A DNA stretch of 64,000 nucleotides. It comes from Hawksworthiomyces lignivorus. Its lineage: Eukaryota > Ascomycota > Sordariomycetes > Ophiostomatales > Ophiostomataceae. Below, in pieces: positions 48,201 to 60,339 of the stretch. The stretch spans positions 186,001-250,000 of the forward strand of contig NTMA01000025.1 in the NCBI GenBank assembly GCA_002917075.1, given 5' to 3'. Made by a program: the position numbers and the translations under genes. The notes beneath the pieces were generated by a model. That model was not told where the DNA came from. It ran no database searches and worked only from the letters and a program-made list of their open reading frames with translations. Position 1 is the stretch's first letter. The number at the start of each line of letters is the position of its first letter.

Positions 48201-50278
48201 CAAATGTGGATGACAAGATTTGGAGATTTATATCCTGGAGGATGGCTTTATCGGGAGTCCAGCCAAACGTCCCGCCAGTGACGCGAACAACAATCGAACG
48301 TCCCTCTCTTGGCGCAGCGGCCAAGCGCTGGGGCGACTGATCACCGAGGAGCTGCAGCTCCATGCCGCTGGATGGTGATAAAGAGTCGCTATTACCACTG
48401 CCATCTCTCAATTCCCTAAAAGTACGGCTGTCTTGCTGGCCTACCCTGTTTAAGAATTCCTGGATACGGTCTAGGCTGCTGAGAGACGAAGCCAGATTTG
48501 TCGTGGCGGTCACGAGCTCGGCAACAGGGTTGATCAGAATCGACAAAAGTGACAGCGACGCGTATGCACGAATAACATCAAACTTGTCAGCAGAGCTCAC
48601 CAGCTGGACAATCGCAAAGGCGGTAAATGTCACGGCTGGCGTAAGCATCGCCGGCGTGTTGCCCACTGCAATATTGGTGATTTGCACTCGGCGAAAGGCC
48701 TTTTGGTCGTTGATCTCGGATACCCGCAAGCCCTGGATCTGTTGAGCAATGACGCTGGCGAGGCCAGTCATCTTGATGCTCTTAATCTCACCTACAGCCT
48801 TGGTCGTCACCTTAATTCGCCTTTGGATGGCCTGCATCCAGCGTCTCTGCCGTGGGGGGATCTGTTTCCCTACATTTCCCGCGACTACGCCGCATGCTGA
48901 GAGAATAGAAAGTCAGATGTTAAAAATTGAAGAAGAATTAGCTTGGATTTTTTATACTCACCAACAGCAACAATCACGGGGGCGACGCACACGCCGCCCA
49001 AGTGCGTCTCGAGGATCCATAAACCAATGCCCACCTGGGTGGCATTGGGAATGATGTTCAAAGACCACTGCAGCGTCTGGACGATTCTCTCAATGTCCGT
49101 ACTCGCAAGACTTATGGCGTCCGCGGCCCCGTCTTCTGATCCTGGCAAGCTCAGGCTGTGCCGAAAAATCATACCGATCAAGGAGCCGCGAATCATAACC
49201 ATAAGGCGAAATGTCTGGTGCTGGTACCAGACCGTAGAAATTGCTATACCAATATAGTTCAGAGCAAAAGCTCCGATTAAACCAGAACCAAACTGGGCAG
49301 GCTCCGTATCATTGTTGGTTATGTAGGAAAGCGCTGTCTGGACGAGTACGGGCTGAGCAATAGAAAAGCCAACCAATGCTAACCGTGGTAGGTTTATAAA
49401 TAGCAGCTGGCTCCAGAATGCCCTGGTTAATGCAAGAGCTAGCCTCCGCTGCCTTGTTCGACTTATACGCTTCCAGGCGATATCAAGCTGGTTAATGACG
49501 TTGGTAGCACTCAGTGTCTCTCCTATTGGAAAGAGATCGGCTTCAGACAGTTTGTTCCGGTAACCCTTGAAAAACAGAGGATTGATCCAAAGTAGCAAAC
49601 TCTTGCTAAAGAAGCCACTTTTTTCATCCGGCGAAAATTCTGAAGCTTTGGTTGTAGGGAGGTGTGCTTCCTTGGAAAGAGACTCTAAAATCAAGAGAAT
49701 AAGCTTCAGGGCAGAAGCTGTGCTCTGCAAGGAAGCCATTGTTTGTTCACGAGGAAGCATCCATCTGGTTCGTAAAAGAGCGGCATCAAACAAAAGAGTA
49801 AAGAGTAAATACATTTGAAGAACGATAGAAGGCCCTGGCGAAGAAGTGTGCTCTAGAGCTGAAAGAAGTAAGAGGCTGATAGTAGAGACCAGCAAGAAGG
49901 TATAAGCAGGTAGAGTAGCTCGAGATCTGGTGTATCTTCCCCAAGATGCGTATAGCGCTAGCTCTGCCAGCTGCAGTATGCCTAAGATTACATACAATGT
50001 CTATTCTTGTTAGTTTTATTAGTGAAGGAGTTGTATATATATTGAAAATGATGAAGGAAAAAACAGACCAATTTCAGATTACGAATCGTTAACCATCCCA
50101 CGATCTTAGGACGTCGAAAGACACTGCAAATGCGCGCTGCGACCACAGGCAGAATGACCAGGCTTGGTACCAGCACAAAAAATGCATCTTCAAAGGCGAT
50201 CCGAAAATCAAAGCCTCGGCACCCCATCTCTCCCATCGGCAGTACGGCGCCGAAAGAGTAATCAGAAGGGCATGCCAT
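45235..50278 (-). CDS. ABCC-type (MRP-like) multidrug ABC transporter
   Basis: Ten exons: 50278-50069, 50000-48962, 48896-47887, 47811-47649, 47578-47174, 47122-46999, 46930-46859, 46797-46747, 46678-45518 and 45460-45235. All junctions keep frame and give 1486 residues. The order is an N-terminal membrane domain (TMD0-like), TMD1, NBD1, linker, TMD2 and NBD2. NBD1 has Walker A GPVGSGKST (about 653), LSGGQKQRI and Walker B KKLIVMDD, with Asp instead of the catalytic Glu as usual in ABCC. NBD2 has GRTGSGKST (about 1280), LSTGQRQLFCMARAML and VLLLDEATTH. The family exports conjugates, toxins and secondary metabolites or loads them into vacuoles. The exon-rich structure and AT-richer codons differ from neighbouring genes. 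Direct repeats lie on both sides. Exon 7-8 junctions (YATLN, NHLTGDLN) are the least certain. Confidence 0.9.
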
Positions 50279-51119
50279 CGCGGGCGGGGATCTGGTAGGC
50301 GATCAGCTCGCACGAAGAGGTGCGGGTGAAATTGTCGTTCGGTTTTCTCGTGCAAAAATAGAGCCCGGTTGACGAGGAGAGAAGACGCTATGATATGCCA
50401 CTGTTACAAATTCACCAGGAGAAGAAAGACGGCCAGAGACCTCAGCTGTTTCTTGCGAATGACTGAGGGAGAGAACCAGTCGAAATATCGTTCAACTCAA
50501 ACAAGGCGTCCATCAGCGGCGTAGTTTTCTCAACCCTGGTTACAAACAGGTTTTGTTCTTCAGAATTAGATGTTTTGTCATTTCGTTTTCTCCTTGATTT
50601 TCTTTAGTAGCCTTCAGAGTTGTAACGGCAGAAGTCGGAAAGCATTCTTTTGTGAAACATTGTCACAGCACTTAATTGAATGATAAAGCGACGCTGATTT
50701 ATTGGCCAGAGCACTCGCTTCCTACGTACGTATTATTACACGCCTTCTTAAAATGGACCAAGTTTTCGTTTCAATAGTCCATGTAATACTCTGTGTGTAG
50801 TTCCTCTATCTCAGGGTAGTAGCAGAGGGCTGGTATCTGCCCAATAGCCTGTGTTAGCGGATGGGATAGTGGTGATATCCACACTGGGTTGCATCACATC
50901 TCCCACCAACAGCGCTATCTGATCAGTAGAGAGCTAGAAGTCGGCAATGCAGTGTTGTAGTTGTGCGCCATTTGCAGGCGCATATGAACTAGCTTGCGGT
51001 TACAACTTTTGCATCCGCGTACGGAACGCGATCTCAACTTGCAGAGTCATCTAATATCATATTTAGTCAAGTTGTGAACTATTATTTTGTAAAGTTGTAA
51101 AATATGAAATGCTAACCGA
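50279..51119. other. Intergenic region upstream of the ABCC transporter
   Basis: About 840 bp containing the transporter promoter. No coding signal recognised before the retroelement-like scrap. Confidence 0.4.
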
Positions 51120-51398
51120 GTGCCAAATGCTGTACGAGCAACCCAGTATTTAATCGCCTTTGGAGAACGATTGGTCAGTGCGTATTACCGGTGGGCCAAT
51201 AAAATGTTGGAAGAAGACTACCACCTTCGTACTGTTTTCCGTGGCAGTGAGAGCGAGGTGGCAGACTCCTTGACTCGACCTAACGAGCGCGCGCCTCCAC
51301 TAAAAGGCTCTCAAGTTTGGAATCTTCTTGGCCCATCACGATGTGAACAATTTGTGTACGCTGGCAAGAAGGCTTCTCTTCGTCGTGAAATACGGTGA
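51120..51398 (+). mobile_element. Retroelement RNase H-like coding remnant
   Basis: A 92-codon open frame containing YYRWANKMLEEDYHLRTV followed by GSESEVADSLTRP. This resembles the end of the reverse transcriptase/RNase H region of LTR or DIRS-type retroelements, where a W...L...Y..... segment precedes G(S/K)EN.VADALSR. Only the C-terminal part remains; there is no upstream polymerase, protease or integrase in the window. It lies directly before repeat copy 2 in the same orientation, as the internal end of an element would precede its 3' LTR. Confidence 0.5.
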
Positions 51399-51433
51399 CG
51401 TGTGGCTGAGCCGGCGAATCGCCTCTCTAGACG

Positions 51434-51805
51434 CAAGTATTACAAATACGCAAGAGACCATGCCAATACTTGGATCACTCCTCTATTACCCACAACTCGA
51501 TCTTCAGATGGTGCAAACTGCTAGATCTAAGTGTATTATAGATCTGTGCTTGCACGCCTTCTGTTATCGCCATTGATGCTTTTCTACAGATCAGTTGCAT
51601 TTCCTCTGATTCTGTTGGTCAGTCGGCTGCACCTGTCGTCTAACCGCGCGAGTCCTTCTTTCTCTTAGTAGGGGTGTTCTTTCCCTTTTTAGTCCTTGAC
51701 TAAATATGGATCTCTGGTCTCTTGCCGTGCCTTCCTTCATACGCTTGCGTCTGGTTCGTTCTCCTCGTATAACCAACAATGGCAGGAACAACCCGAAAAC
51801 GAGAA
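51434..51805 (+). repeat. Dispersed repeat, copy 2 (LTR-like)
   Basis: Same orientation as copy 1 (44641-45005) and about 6.8 kb away, with the ABCC transporter between. Divergence between copies is substantial (many substitutions and small indels), so the insertions are old. Position next to the RNase H-like remnant suggests a 3' LTR. Confidence 0.75.
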
Positions 51806-52323
51806 GATTTCTGATACATACATAAATAAAATAAAATAAAAAGAAAGAGAAAAATAAAACAACATGTTCCAAATGCATCTCGCGGGCTTCTCCGGGCGCT
51901 GCCTCACTTAAGATTAATCTTTTCTCTTCACGAACTAAAAATCCCCACCGAACCTTGAAGCGCCGCAGAATAGGCTTATGCGACAGCCTGGCCCGCCTCT
52001 CCACAGCCACCATCGTTGGCTGCAACCCTCCCGATTCGCTCGTCGCTCTCGCGCTTTTGGTTCCGCTCCCTACAATGGCGCCGCCGCTGCTGACCCCGAC
52101 GTCAGCTGCAGGGTGTCAGCCGCCTCTTATTGGCTTAGTGGCCATGCAAAAGGCAGAGGCGATGAAAGGCCAGAATACACAGCATGAAAGCCTTGCTTTG
52201 GTTGCCTTGGCCAATTCTCCCGGGCCTTCCTAGGCTTTTCAAAACTTGTCATCTTTCATGAATTTTCGAATCTGAGAGATAATTGCACAAGACGCAACCC
52301 CACTCGAGAATACACCTGTCGCC
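51806..52323. other. Intergenic region upstream of the WW-domain gene
   Basis: About 520 bp with an A-rich patch (51820-51860) and then GC-rich DNA up to the ATG at 52324; probably promoter and 5' UTR. No gene supported. Confidence 0.4.
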
Positions 52324-53560
52324 ATGTCTCGATCGCGCGACGGCCCGTGTAAGTACTCACGCGCGAGCGGCATGTCGTTCACAGAAAGGCATACGAATTG
52401 GCTAACTATTTGATGCTGCAGCCGTCTCCCGCCGTTACCACAACAGCGGGCGGCATCGCGACGACGACGAAGAGGATGACGTCGCCTACGACTACGACTA
52501 CTACTCATCGTACGACGACTACTCGCACGGCCGGGACGGCCACGGCCGGAGCAGCGACCGCCGCCGGCCGCGCAGCTTCGACGACGGCAGCTTCGATGAG
52601 AGGGATGAGCCGCTGCACGACTCATCGGACGATGACAGGGAGTACGACCGCCAGAGACGGCAGAAGAGGAGGGGCGGCGGCGGCGGCGGCGGCGGCGGCG
52701 ATGGCAGCCGCAGCCTCGGTGCAAGCAATGCCCGCAGCATAGGAGGCGGCGGCGCCGGCGACCGCGACATCGGTGTCACGAACTCGCCGCGCGCGGCGGC
52801 CGCCGAGAGCGCGCTGTCTTCGAGCGGCGGCGCAGTGGCATACAACCCGCCACAGGGCCGGCCGCCGCTACCTGCCGGATGGGTGCCGCAGTTCGACCGC
52901 GCCCACCGCCGGTGGTTCTACCACAACAAGGCCACGGGGCGGTCGCAGTGGGAAGCGCCGGGGTTCGAGCTGGAGCGGCTGAAAGCACGGGGGCTCGCTC
53001 CGGGCGGCGGCCCGTCGCGCAGCATATCGCCGGGCCAGTCCGGCTCCGCACGCGGCAGCGACGCAGCTCGTCGGTCCGGCGAGTCCCTGGGGCACCGCCA
53101 TCGCCGGAGCAGCGGCCTGAGCGCCACGGGCTTGCTGCTGGGCGCCGCTGGCGGCATCGCAGCAGGGACTCTGCTCGCAAAGGCATTAGGTGAGCTTTTG
53201 GTCCTTCCTTATCATAACTTCTTTTTGTCCTTCTCTCATTCTTTTTTGCGTCTCTTTTTCCTCGGTTTGATTCCTTCCAACCGCACCTGTCTCACATGTG
53301 AGGGAACCCGTAGGAGGACATCGCTCTGACAGGTCCCTGTAGGATCTCGCTCGCCCTCTGCGCGCTCGTCCTCAGATCGCAGCGCACGGCACAGCCGATC
53401 GAGCTTGTCGTCAAATAACCGAGACAGAGACAGAAATCAGGATGACTTTGAGGAGGATGACGTACGGGACCATTCCAGTCACTACAGCCACCGCGATAAT
53501 CATCATCACCACCACCACCACCACCACCATGATGGGGACGACCACGATTATGACGACTAA
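52324..53560 (+). CDS. WW-domain protein with Asp/Tyr/Arg-rich N-terminus and His10 tract
   Basis: Three exons, 52324-52348, 52422-53189 and 53343-53560, encode 336 residues; introns of 73 and 153 bp have GCTAAC and CTGAC branch sites. The 25-bp first exon (MSRSRDGP) is required for an ATG in this frame. Residues 10-100 are charged and aromatic (DYDYYSSYDDYSHGRDG), followed by a nine-Gly run. A WW domain lies at about 158-190, with Trp162 and Trp185 and the core RWFYHNKATGRSQW. A hydrophobic Gly/Ala segment (TGLLLGAAGGIAAGTLLAKALG) may be a short membrane or glycine-zipper helix. The last exon is Arg/Ser-rich, then acidic, with ten consecutive His and an Asp-rich end. WW domains bind proline motifs; the partner is unknown. 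No orthologue name is recognised. Confidence 0.85.
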
Positions 53561-54946
53561 GAGAGAGTGGGCAGGAAGACAGTAATGGACGATGTAATGA
53601 TTTCTGGGATACCATTGAAGAGAACTCTGTTAATGAAGACCGTTTTGCATGCGCGGATGTGGGTTGCGTGTTTCATCCTTATGCCAAAACTGGCACGGCG
53701 TCTACTTTTACTATTGTCTGGGGGAAATGAGATGATATAGGTAATTTTTTTTTGTTTGGACCTCCGTGGTTCTCTACTGCACAAAACGGTGGGAAATTCA
53801 TAGGCACTAAGAGTTGCCAGATGGGAGAAGCGAAGAGAAAATGATTTCGTGTCGGCTCGCTCATGTGTGTAGATCTTCGCCAGTGCTCCATTCATTGAAG
53901 CAGTTCAGCGGTGGAACTTGACATTGAGAATGTTGTTATGGTCGTCTTTTTCTGCCATGGCTGCTTATCCGCCAAGAAGGTTCGAGCTGTTTCCTCCTTT
54001 CTCATCTGGTAAGTTACGTTCGAACATCCATCTAATATCGTATAGCGTAGATGTCTGTATACTCCAGATACGCTGTTACAGCGGTTTGCTGGCGCCCTTA
54101 ACCGAGAAATGTCCAGTATTCTTTTTTTTTTTTTTCAATGTCTTAAACTGAGAGACCGTGGACTTTGTAGGTGGGAATACCTTGGACTCCGGAAACTTCT
54201 CCTCTTGAGGATCCTCGGTAGCCCCCTGGATACACTCAGCAATAGGACCGTGCCCTTAGATTTTCGAAGGTGTGCCTTGTCTCAGAGACGCCAACAGCAG
54301 GAACTCAACTAATAGGTTAGATACACCCGTATTTGGCAGAGAATGGAGCTTATGGAGCTTTCCTTTTCACTCCACTGCTGCTGTCGATCGACGCACCTTA
54401 CCCAAATAATTGGATAGCTTTGCGTGCTTTTTTTTCTCTCTCATCTGCGCCCATTCTGCCAGTCACATTAATTGACGCGGCTCCCGATTTTGTTCCTTCC
54501 CTCGCTGTTATTCATATACGCTTCTAGACACATACCTTGTCAGGGGCTTTGCATTATCTGCGTACGACCTTCTCTTAACTGAGCTAGTTCCTGGCTCCAA
54601 GCTGCTGGGTCATACGGCGATCGTATATCCTTTGCAGAAGATGTGCATCTTTGTTTGCCTTCTCTTCTTGATCTAGACTGCAACAACCCGACGCGGCACA
54701 GCCACAGCTATTTTGACAGCCTACATGTACCCTGGCATTGTTCTCACCGGTGGTCTAGAACCTATGCACACTGCGCATTTACACTAGGCAAGATGATGGA
54801 GCTGTCGAGCTGCTAGAACTATGTAATCTCTAATAGCTGCCTCACAAAACAGGAACGGTTGGATGCCGGCGAGGCATATTGGTAAGCTGTATGAGATTAG
54901 AACGTCAATGAGATGAGAATGGGTTTCATCGTCTTTGTATTACGGA

Positions 54947-55022
54947 TTTTTTTTATTTTTTTGATTTTTATTTTTATTTTTTATTTTTTATTTTTTATTT
55001 TTTATTTTTTATTTTTTATTTT
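54947..55022 (+). repeat. (ATTTTTT)n microsatellite
   Basis: A seven-base ATTTTTT unit repeated about eight to ten times with slight length variation at the left end. Confidence 0.9.
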
Positions 55023-56840
55023 GGAGAGAGAGAGGCCCTACCGTTTGTAGAAAAGAGGCGGCATAGCTCACTCGACTGAGACGAAGCCAGAAGCTTCGGA
55101 TTGTACCCCGAAGATGAATGGCGAACGCGAGGCACTCTCATCACGGCCAGATGAGAGCGATTTCGGGGCGTGGCCGCTTTGACCCCCGGAAATCCATTTT
55201 CGTCCTTCGCAAACGTTTGACCACTTTTGAGCCACTTTTGACTATTTTTGACGACTATTTCCCCTTGCCAGGTGGAGAAACCAAGAAGCGGTTCCAGTGT
55301 TGTCGAGAGGATGTTGACGTAAAACTAATACTTGTATTGTGCATTCACAGAGGACGTCGTGTACGAGTATGAAGTTAAAACGCCCAGAGACTGTCTCCAA
55401 GCTGATCTAAACCAAAGATAGAAGCTCCCAACAAGTGAAGAGGCAAAAAGATGGGACGGCGCTCCGCTCTGTTTAGAGTTTGTGAGTAATGAAAATTGAA
55501 CAGACCGGCCTCTAAGCTCAGCAATGTGACTGCGCTGTAAGTGGAGGCAGCTCCGTCTCTTCTCTCTATTGTCGCTAGCGAATGAGAGAGGCGCACCGCA
55601 AACCAGCGCTACTGCATAGAAGCCTGGAAAGAAGGAAAAAAGAAGGAATCAAAGGGTCGGACCCGGAGGCTGTGTGGGGAAAAAGGGTCAGCAAAACCTG
55701 TCTGGGCTCTCTCTTGGACGCTGCCAAGGCCTCACGTCTGCCGCCAGCGAAGCTTGAAATTAAGATCCATGCAACTTTCCTGACTAGTGTGCTCGACCAT
55801 CACATGAGCGTCCGCCACCGGCAGCAAACTGACTCGGCCACACCGGCCAAGGACATGACATACGAGTACGGGAACGAATAAGACCGTCTTGAAAAATGCG
55901 TGTATCTCCTGGCTTTTGTCTTTGTCACTTCCTGCTTTCATGTTGGTCATTTAGTTCTCCTCCTCCGCCTTCTCTCCCACCAGAGCTATGGCGGTTGTGG
56001 AAATTTTTTGCGCGCATTGATTCTGTGGAGTAAGCTCAGTTCCTCTTTTTTTTAATTGATCATGGTCTTCTCCCGTGACGAGACGATCGGCAGCGCTTCC
56101 TAGGGAGTACGTTGAGAAAGCGGAACGGCGACCTGTAGTAGGTGTTACATGTACACATACATATACGAGACGCTGAACGGGTACTTTGTTAGTCGATATT
56201 CTGTCATTGCAGCACATCTACACATAGCCGGAATACAAGACCCTGGCCAAACGAGCTGCCTGAGAGAAGTTATCGTACAACATTCAGTTGCAACATAAGC
56301 AGAGAGACCATGGTCGCCGTAAATTCCGACCGCGTTGCTGGATGCGCCGTTTTCACTAGATCGCTGGGCAACCGAATTGGTGCGCCAGATTCTGCATCTT
56401 GTCTTTTTTCTATTGCCGGCTTGCGAATCCGCCATGCGTGCTTTTGCTACCCTCCTGCTACCACCCGACGTTGCATTGCCGCAGACGCCCCCAATTTAAG
56501 ATGGAGCAGCCGAAGTCGCGTCCGCTTACTGAAGGAGCTCGCAGCTCAATACGCAGAGACCTGCGAGCGCAGCTTACCTTTCGTACAAAGAGCGTGCGGA
56601 TACGAAACCATCGTGCTTCAGTTTTTGTATGCGCCCAATGCACAGGAACACAGTTTTATTATGTCTTGTGTTTTTACCGCAAAGGGCAGATGCTGGGCTG
56701 GGAGGATCAAGAACACCCCACTTACATGCGATCGGCAATGTCGCCAGTGACACTCGAAGGAACTAACTTGCGCAACTCTTGCATATGTTCGACAATGACA
56801 TTACACAATGTCTCCCTTGATTGCCACAAGCTCTGCAGCT

Positions 56841-56842
<2 letters not shown>

Positions 56843-56872
<30 letters not shown>
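56843..56872. repeat. T30 homopolymer
   Basis: Thirty consecutive T on the plus strand with no retroelement sequence recognised next to it. Confidence 0.9.
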
Positions 56873-56874
<2 letters not shown>

Positions 56875-59367
56875 CAGTTAACATCGTTGCACTGAGCAGA
56901 GCCTCTGGGCAGAAGCCAAGGCAACTAAGCTATCGCCTCGTTTTGGATATGCTACCAGTAGCACACGCGGGCTAACCAGATCGTGTGCAAGAGAGCAAGA
57001 AAGTAAGCATGCCAGCCACAGTCGTACGTACAACGCACGCACGACGTATGCACACAGAGAACAGCAGTAAGCTTCGTCCTCATGGGCAAGCAACTTCCGT
57101 CTCCCAGCTCAAACTGTTGCTCCTCGAAGCTGCGCCTCGCTTCGATGTGAACATTGCATACTGCGCAGTGAGGCCATTCATGCGCTGTCCATACGTAAAA
57201 CAAATGCATCCCTTGAGGCACATCTTCGGATATTGGCACAGAGAAGAGAAATTGCCGGCCCCCTTGCGCAATTCCTATTTCACATTGCTCAACAGTCACT
57301 GCAAGCACCCTGCGGTCCCTAACAACCTCTCCAACCGGGCCTTTTGGAGGAGGAGGCTTCTGAGGTGTGGGGCCAATTTTCATGTGGGGAGCCAAGCAAA
57401 GGTACAGTACGTACATAGCAAGATAGAAGCATTTCCGGGAACCAACAAAGTCGCCTACGCCAAGCCTATTTGTGCACTAGTCCTGGGCATTTTGGCCTGC
57501 GGGAAGTACGAGTAAGTGCGCGAGAGGAAGTGGATTAGCTGTTTAGCATGGGTGGCTTGCAAGGGCGGAGAACGGACGAGGAACGTCTTTTTTGTAAACG
57601 GCTATTGCAGGCTAATGAGGAAGCCGTAGAAGCAGAAACGAGCAGGCATGCAGGCAGGGGAACAGATCGAAAACGAGATCACACGGGAAGGCATCCAACC
57701 GCCGAGCAGCTGAAGTCGAACGTGGCGGCACGCAGTAGCAATAGCAGTAGTAGCGGCCGGCCACGAAGCAGCTGTGGCGTTTTGGTGTGCAGAACCTCGG
57801 AGGTATCGAAAAATGAAAGAAGCTTAAAACTTGGCTCTCTAGCTTTTCTTGATCTGTGGTGCTTTCAAGAAGTGTGGAAACCAAGCCCTACCAAAAACGG
57901 TACAAGATACATGCGTCGTAGAATGTTGGGCTCGCTTTTTTAGGTGGCGGCTGATTTGGTGGGCATTTCTGCAGCGTGTTGCGAATAAAAGCCTCTCTCG
58001 GGAAGAACAAGATGGAACTTTTTCTGGAAGGTTGCAAAAATGCAAAACCGAAGAGTGAAGGTACCGCGTAAGCAATATGCAGGCTCCGTTGAGAAACGGA
58101 GCAAGGATGCTCCAGGAAACATAACATCTTTTTTTATGTTTCTGCAGGCCAGAAGCGTGCCATTGTATTAAAAAAAATTTCAGTGGGTTTCAACACAACC
58201 TCTGTTGCGTTTTGTCTTTTCTATGACATATCGTTCACTGCCCCAGGCGCGTATAAAATCTTTAACCGGCTGTTGAAATACTGCCTAGAGACATTGCAGC
58301 AATCCCTAAAAGTTAGGTCCGACGCGCGAACGGATCGGCATCGCCCCTATCAACGGAGAACTGGTGTGGAAGCAATATGATGGGTCCGGCTCTAGTCGGT
58401 GATCGACATCACCCTCCCTGTGGCTTCTGGGCAACAAAAATGAACGAAGACGTTGGCCAACGCCACTACACTAGTTGTTAGGCTTTTTCTCCAGTCTTTA
58501 TAAGGATAAACAAAGTAAGACGTACGGGTACGGCATGCTCATAGGGGAAGACTGCCAAAGAGACCGGAAACAGAGAATAAAGTAAAAAGAAAGGCGAAAA
58601 AGAGAAGAGACGGTAAATATTACAGCAAAGAGTAGACCAGAAAAAAGCAAAAAAGCAACAGTGGGATCGTCGCAAAGACAAGGTGACGCAAAAGCCAGAC
58701 ATGGCAAATTACGTTAGAAAATCAGGTAGGAAGGCAAAATATGATCTGCCTTTGATTTTTTCCCCTTCCCCCCTTTCTTGTATGTGCCTTGAAGACTCTT
58801 TAATCCTCTTTGCAAGTGACAAAGCGACTACAGCACGGCCGTGATTCATCATTTCGACCAAAACGTGCCATTGTCGTATGCTTCCTAAGGTTAATATTTT
58901 CTGGGGAGAGCTGAAGTTGTCGAGTTTTTCTTACGTATTGTGCACTTTCTCCTTGGTCTTTAGCGTCCTCCTATGCTTCTTTTATTGCTTCTTTGTTGCT
59001 TCCTCGCATCCTTGCATTAGACTAGACTTCGGAGCCTCCAGTCTTGAGCCTCGTGAGCCTTGGACCTTTGCAGACGGCGCTGCAAGGAACAAGGTGCTCA
59101 AAACGACGGACACAGCTCTGCTTGCTGTCTGGGCATTAAAAGTCACAAGGAAAATCATTGCCTTTCTCCCACAATTTTGAAATCTTTCTCCACAGGAAGC
59201 CACCGTTTTGAATACCCTTGATCAAACAATACTTGAGGTTTGAAAAACAAATAAGCCACAAACAGTAAATAAGCCATCTTATTCTGGCACTAGCCAACAG
59301 GACGAAACGGCAAGGCTTATTATTCCTGTTCGGCATAGCATTGTGTTATATTGTCTTACTTTGTTCT

Positions 59368-59395
59368 CCCCCCCCCCCCCCCCCCCCCCCCCCCC
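59368..59395. repeat. C28 homopolymer
   Basis: Twenty-eight consecutive C on the plus strand; the true length may be misjudged by the assembly. Confidence 0.9.
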
Positions 59396-60339
59396 AGGCT
59401 GCTTGTCGGCCGCTGAAGTCTCCCTTCCTGTTCGTTGGGTTCGCTTATACTCGCATAGAGAGAGCAACCGAGAAGAAACGAGGACAGCACAACACACAGG
59501 AGAGCATAACTCAACAATTCCACACCGCACGCCTAGACAAAAACGTAATATCTGTTACCCCATACTTTCCCCTTCATCGAACTGCTACCCCTTGGTCTTC
59601 CTCATCCTCTCCTTTCTTTTTCCCTCTTTTATACCCTTCTAGGCAGGTCAAGAGAAGTCTCATCATAGAAGGGGCATAAACGTGCATGTTGAACCTTACG
59701 GGTTCATTGGAACACTCGTCTCCAAACACGTCTTGTTGCCCATTCTGGGGAGAAACCCACTAGAACAGGCACGCTCGAATCCTACATCTTTGCAATAAGG
59801 CAAACGGCTTGCCCCGGATTTGCCTCGACGTCTCCAACTTTGCCCGTCTTGCGACCTGCTGTAACTGCTCCCTGCACAGCCTTTGCCACTCTCCGACTCC
59901 TTGGCGTCTTGATGTCTGTCGCTAGCTGGCCCCATACGGTATTATCTGGGCGCCAGTTTCCCGTCAAAGTCCCCATCAGGTCGTGTTTGTAAGGCGGGCA
60001 GACCTTACCCAAAAGACAAACAAGATACCCACACCTCCTTCTCTTTCCCATCCTTCTCTGCTTCTCTGATGAACAGGAGAGCCGATCACTTACCAGACTT
60101 GGTCTTCTCTTCTCCCCGCCTCCCTCACACGCCAGTTCCCAACTTTGGTCCCCTGTGTTTCCCTACCCGTCTTCCTGTACTACTTCCTGTTTTCATATTT
60201 GAATCCGCGTCCCGCTCCTCTCTTCATCTGCTTCTAGACCCCTCTCCCCTCTCTTCCTCTCCTTCATCACCTCTTCCTTTCGATCACCCCCTTCCCATAC
60301 TTCTCATACATTTGCTTCTTGCTCCTCGTCTCTTTCGAT

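Larger units (their letters stand above)
53561..60339. other. Gene-poor region (6.8 kb)
   Basis: No intact gene found. Contains an (ATTTTTT)n tract at 54947-55022, T30 at 56843-56872 and C28 at 59368-59395. Open frames at 56310-56881, 56985-57515 and 57548-57943 lack domains, splice-linked extensions and coding bias. The last 350 bases before 60340 are CT-rich and look like the promoter and leader of the permease gene. Confidence 0.45.

Noticed and set aside
55058..55115. tRNA-like string (GGCGGCATAGCTCACTCGA... with TTCGG and CCCCGAAG)
   Set aside because: The D-arm resembles box A but there is no acceptor stem pairing, no proper anticodon arm and no GGTTCGA box B. Probably chance or an old decayed tRNA.
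56985..57515. 176-codon open frame on the plus strand
   Set aside because: No signal peptide, domain, splice extension or coding-type third positions; neighbouring frames are equally open.
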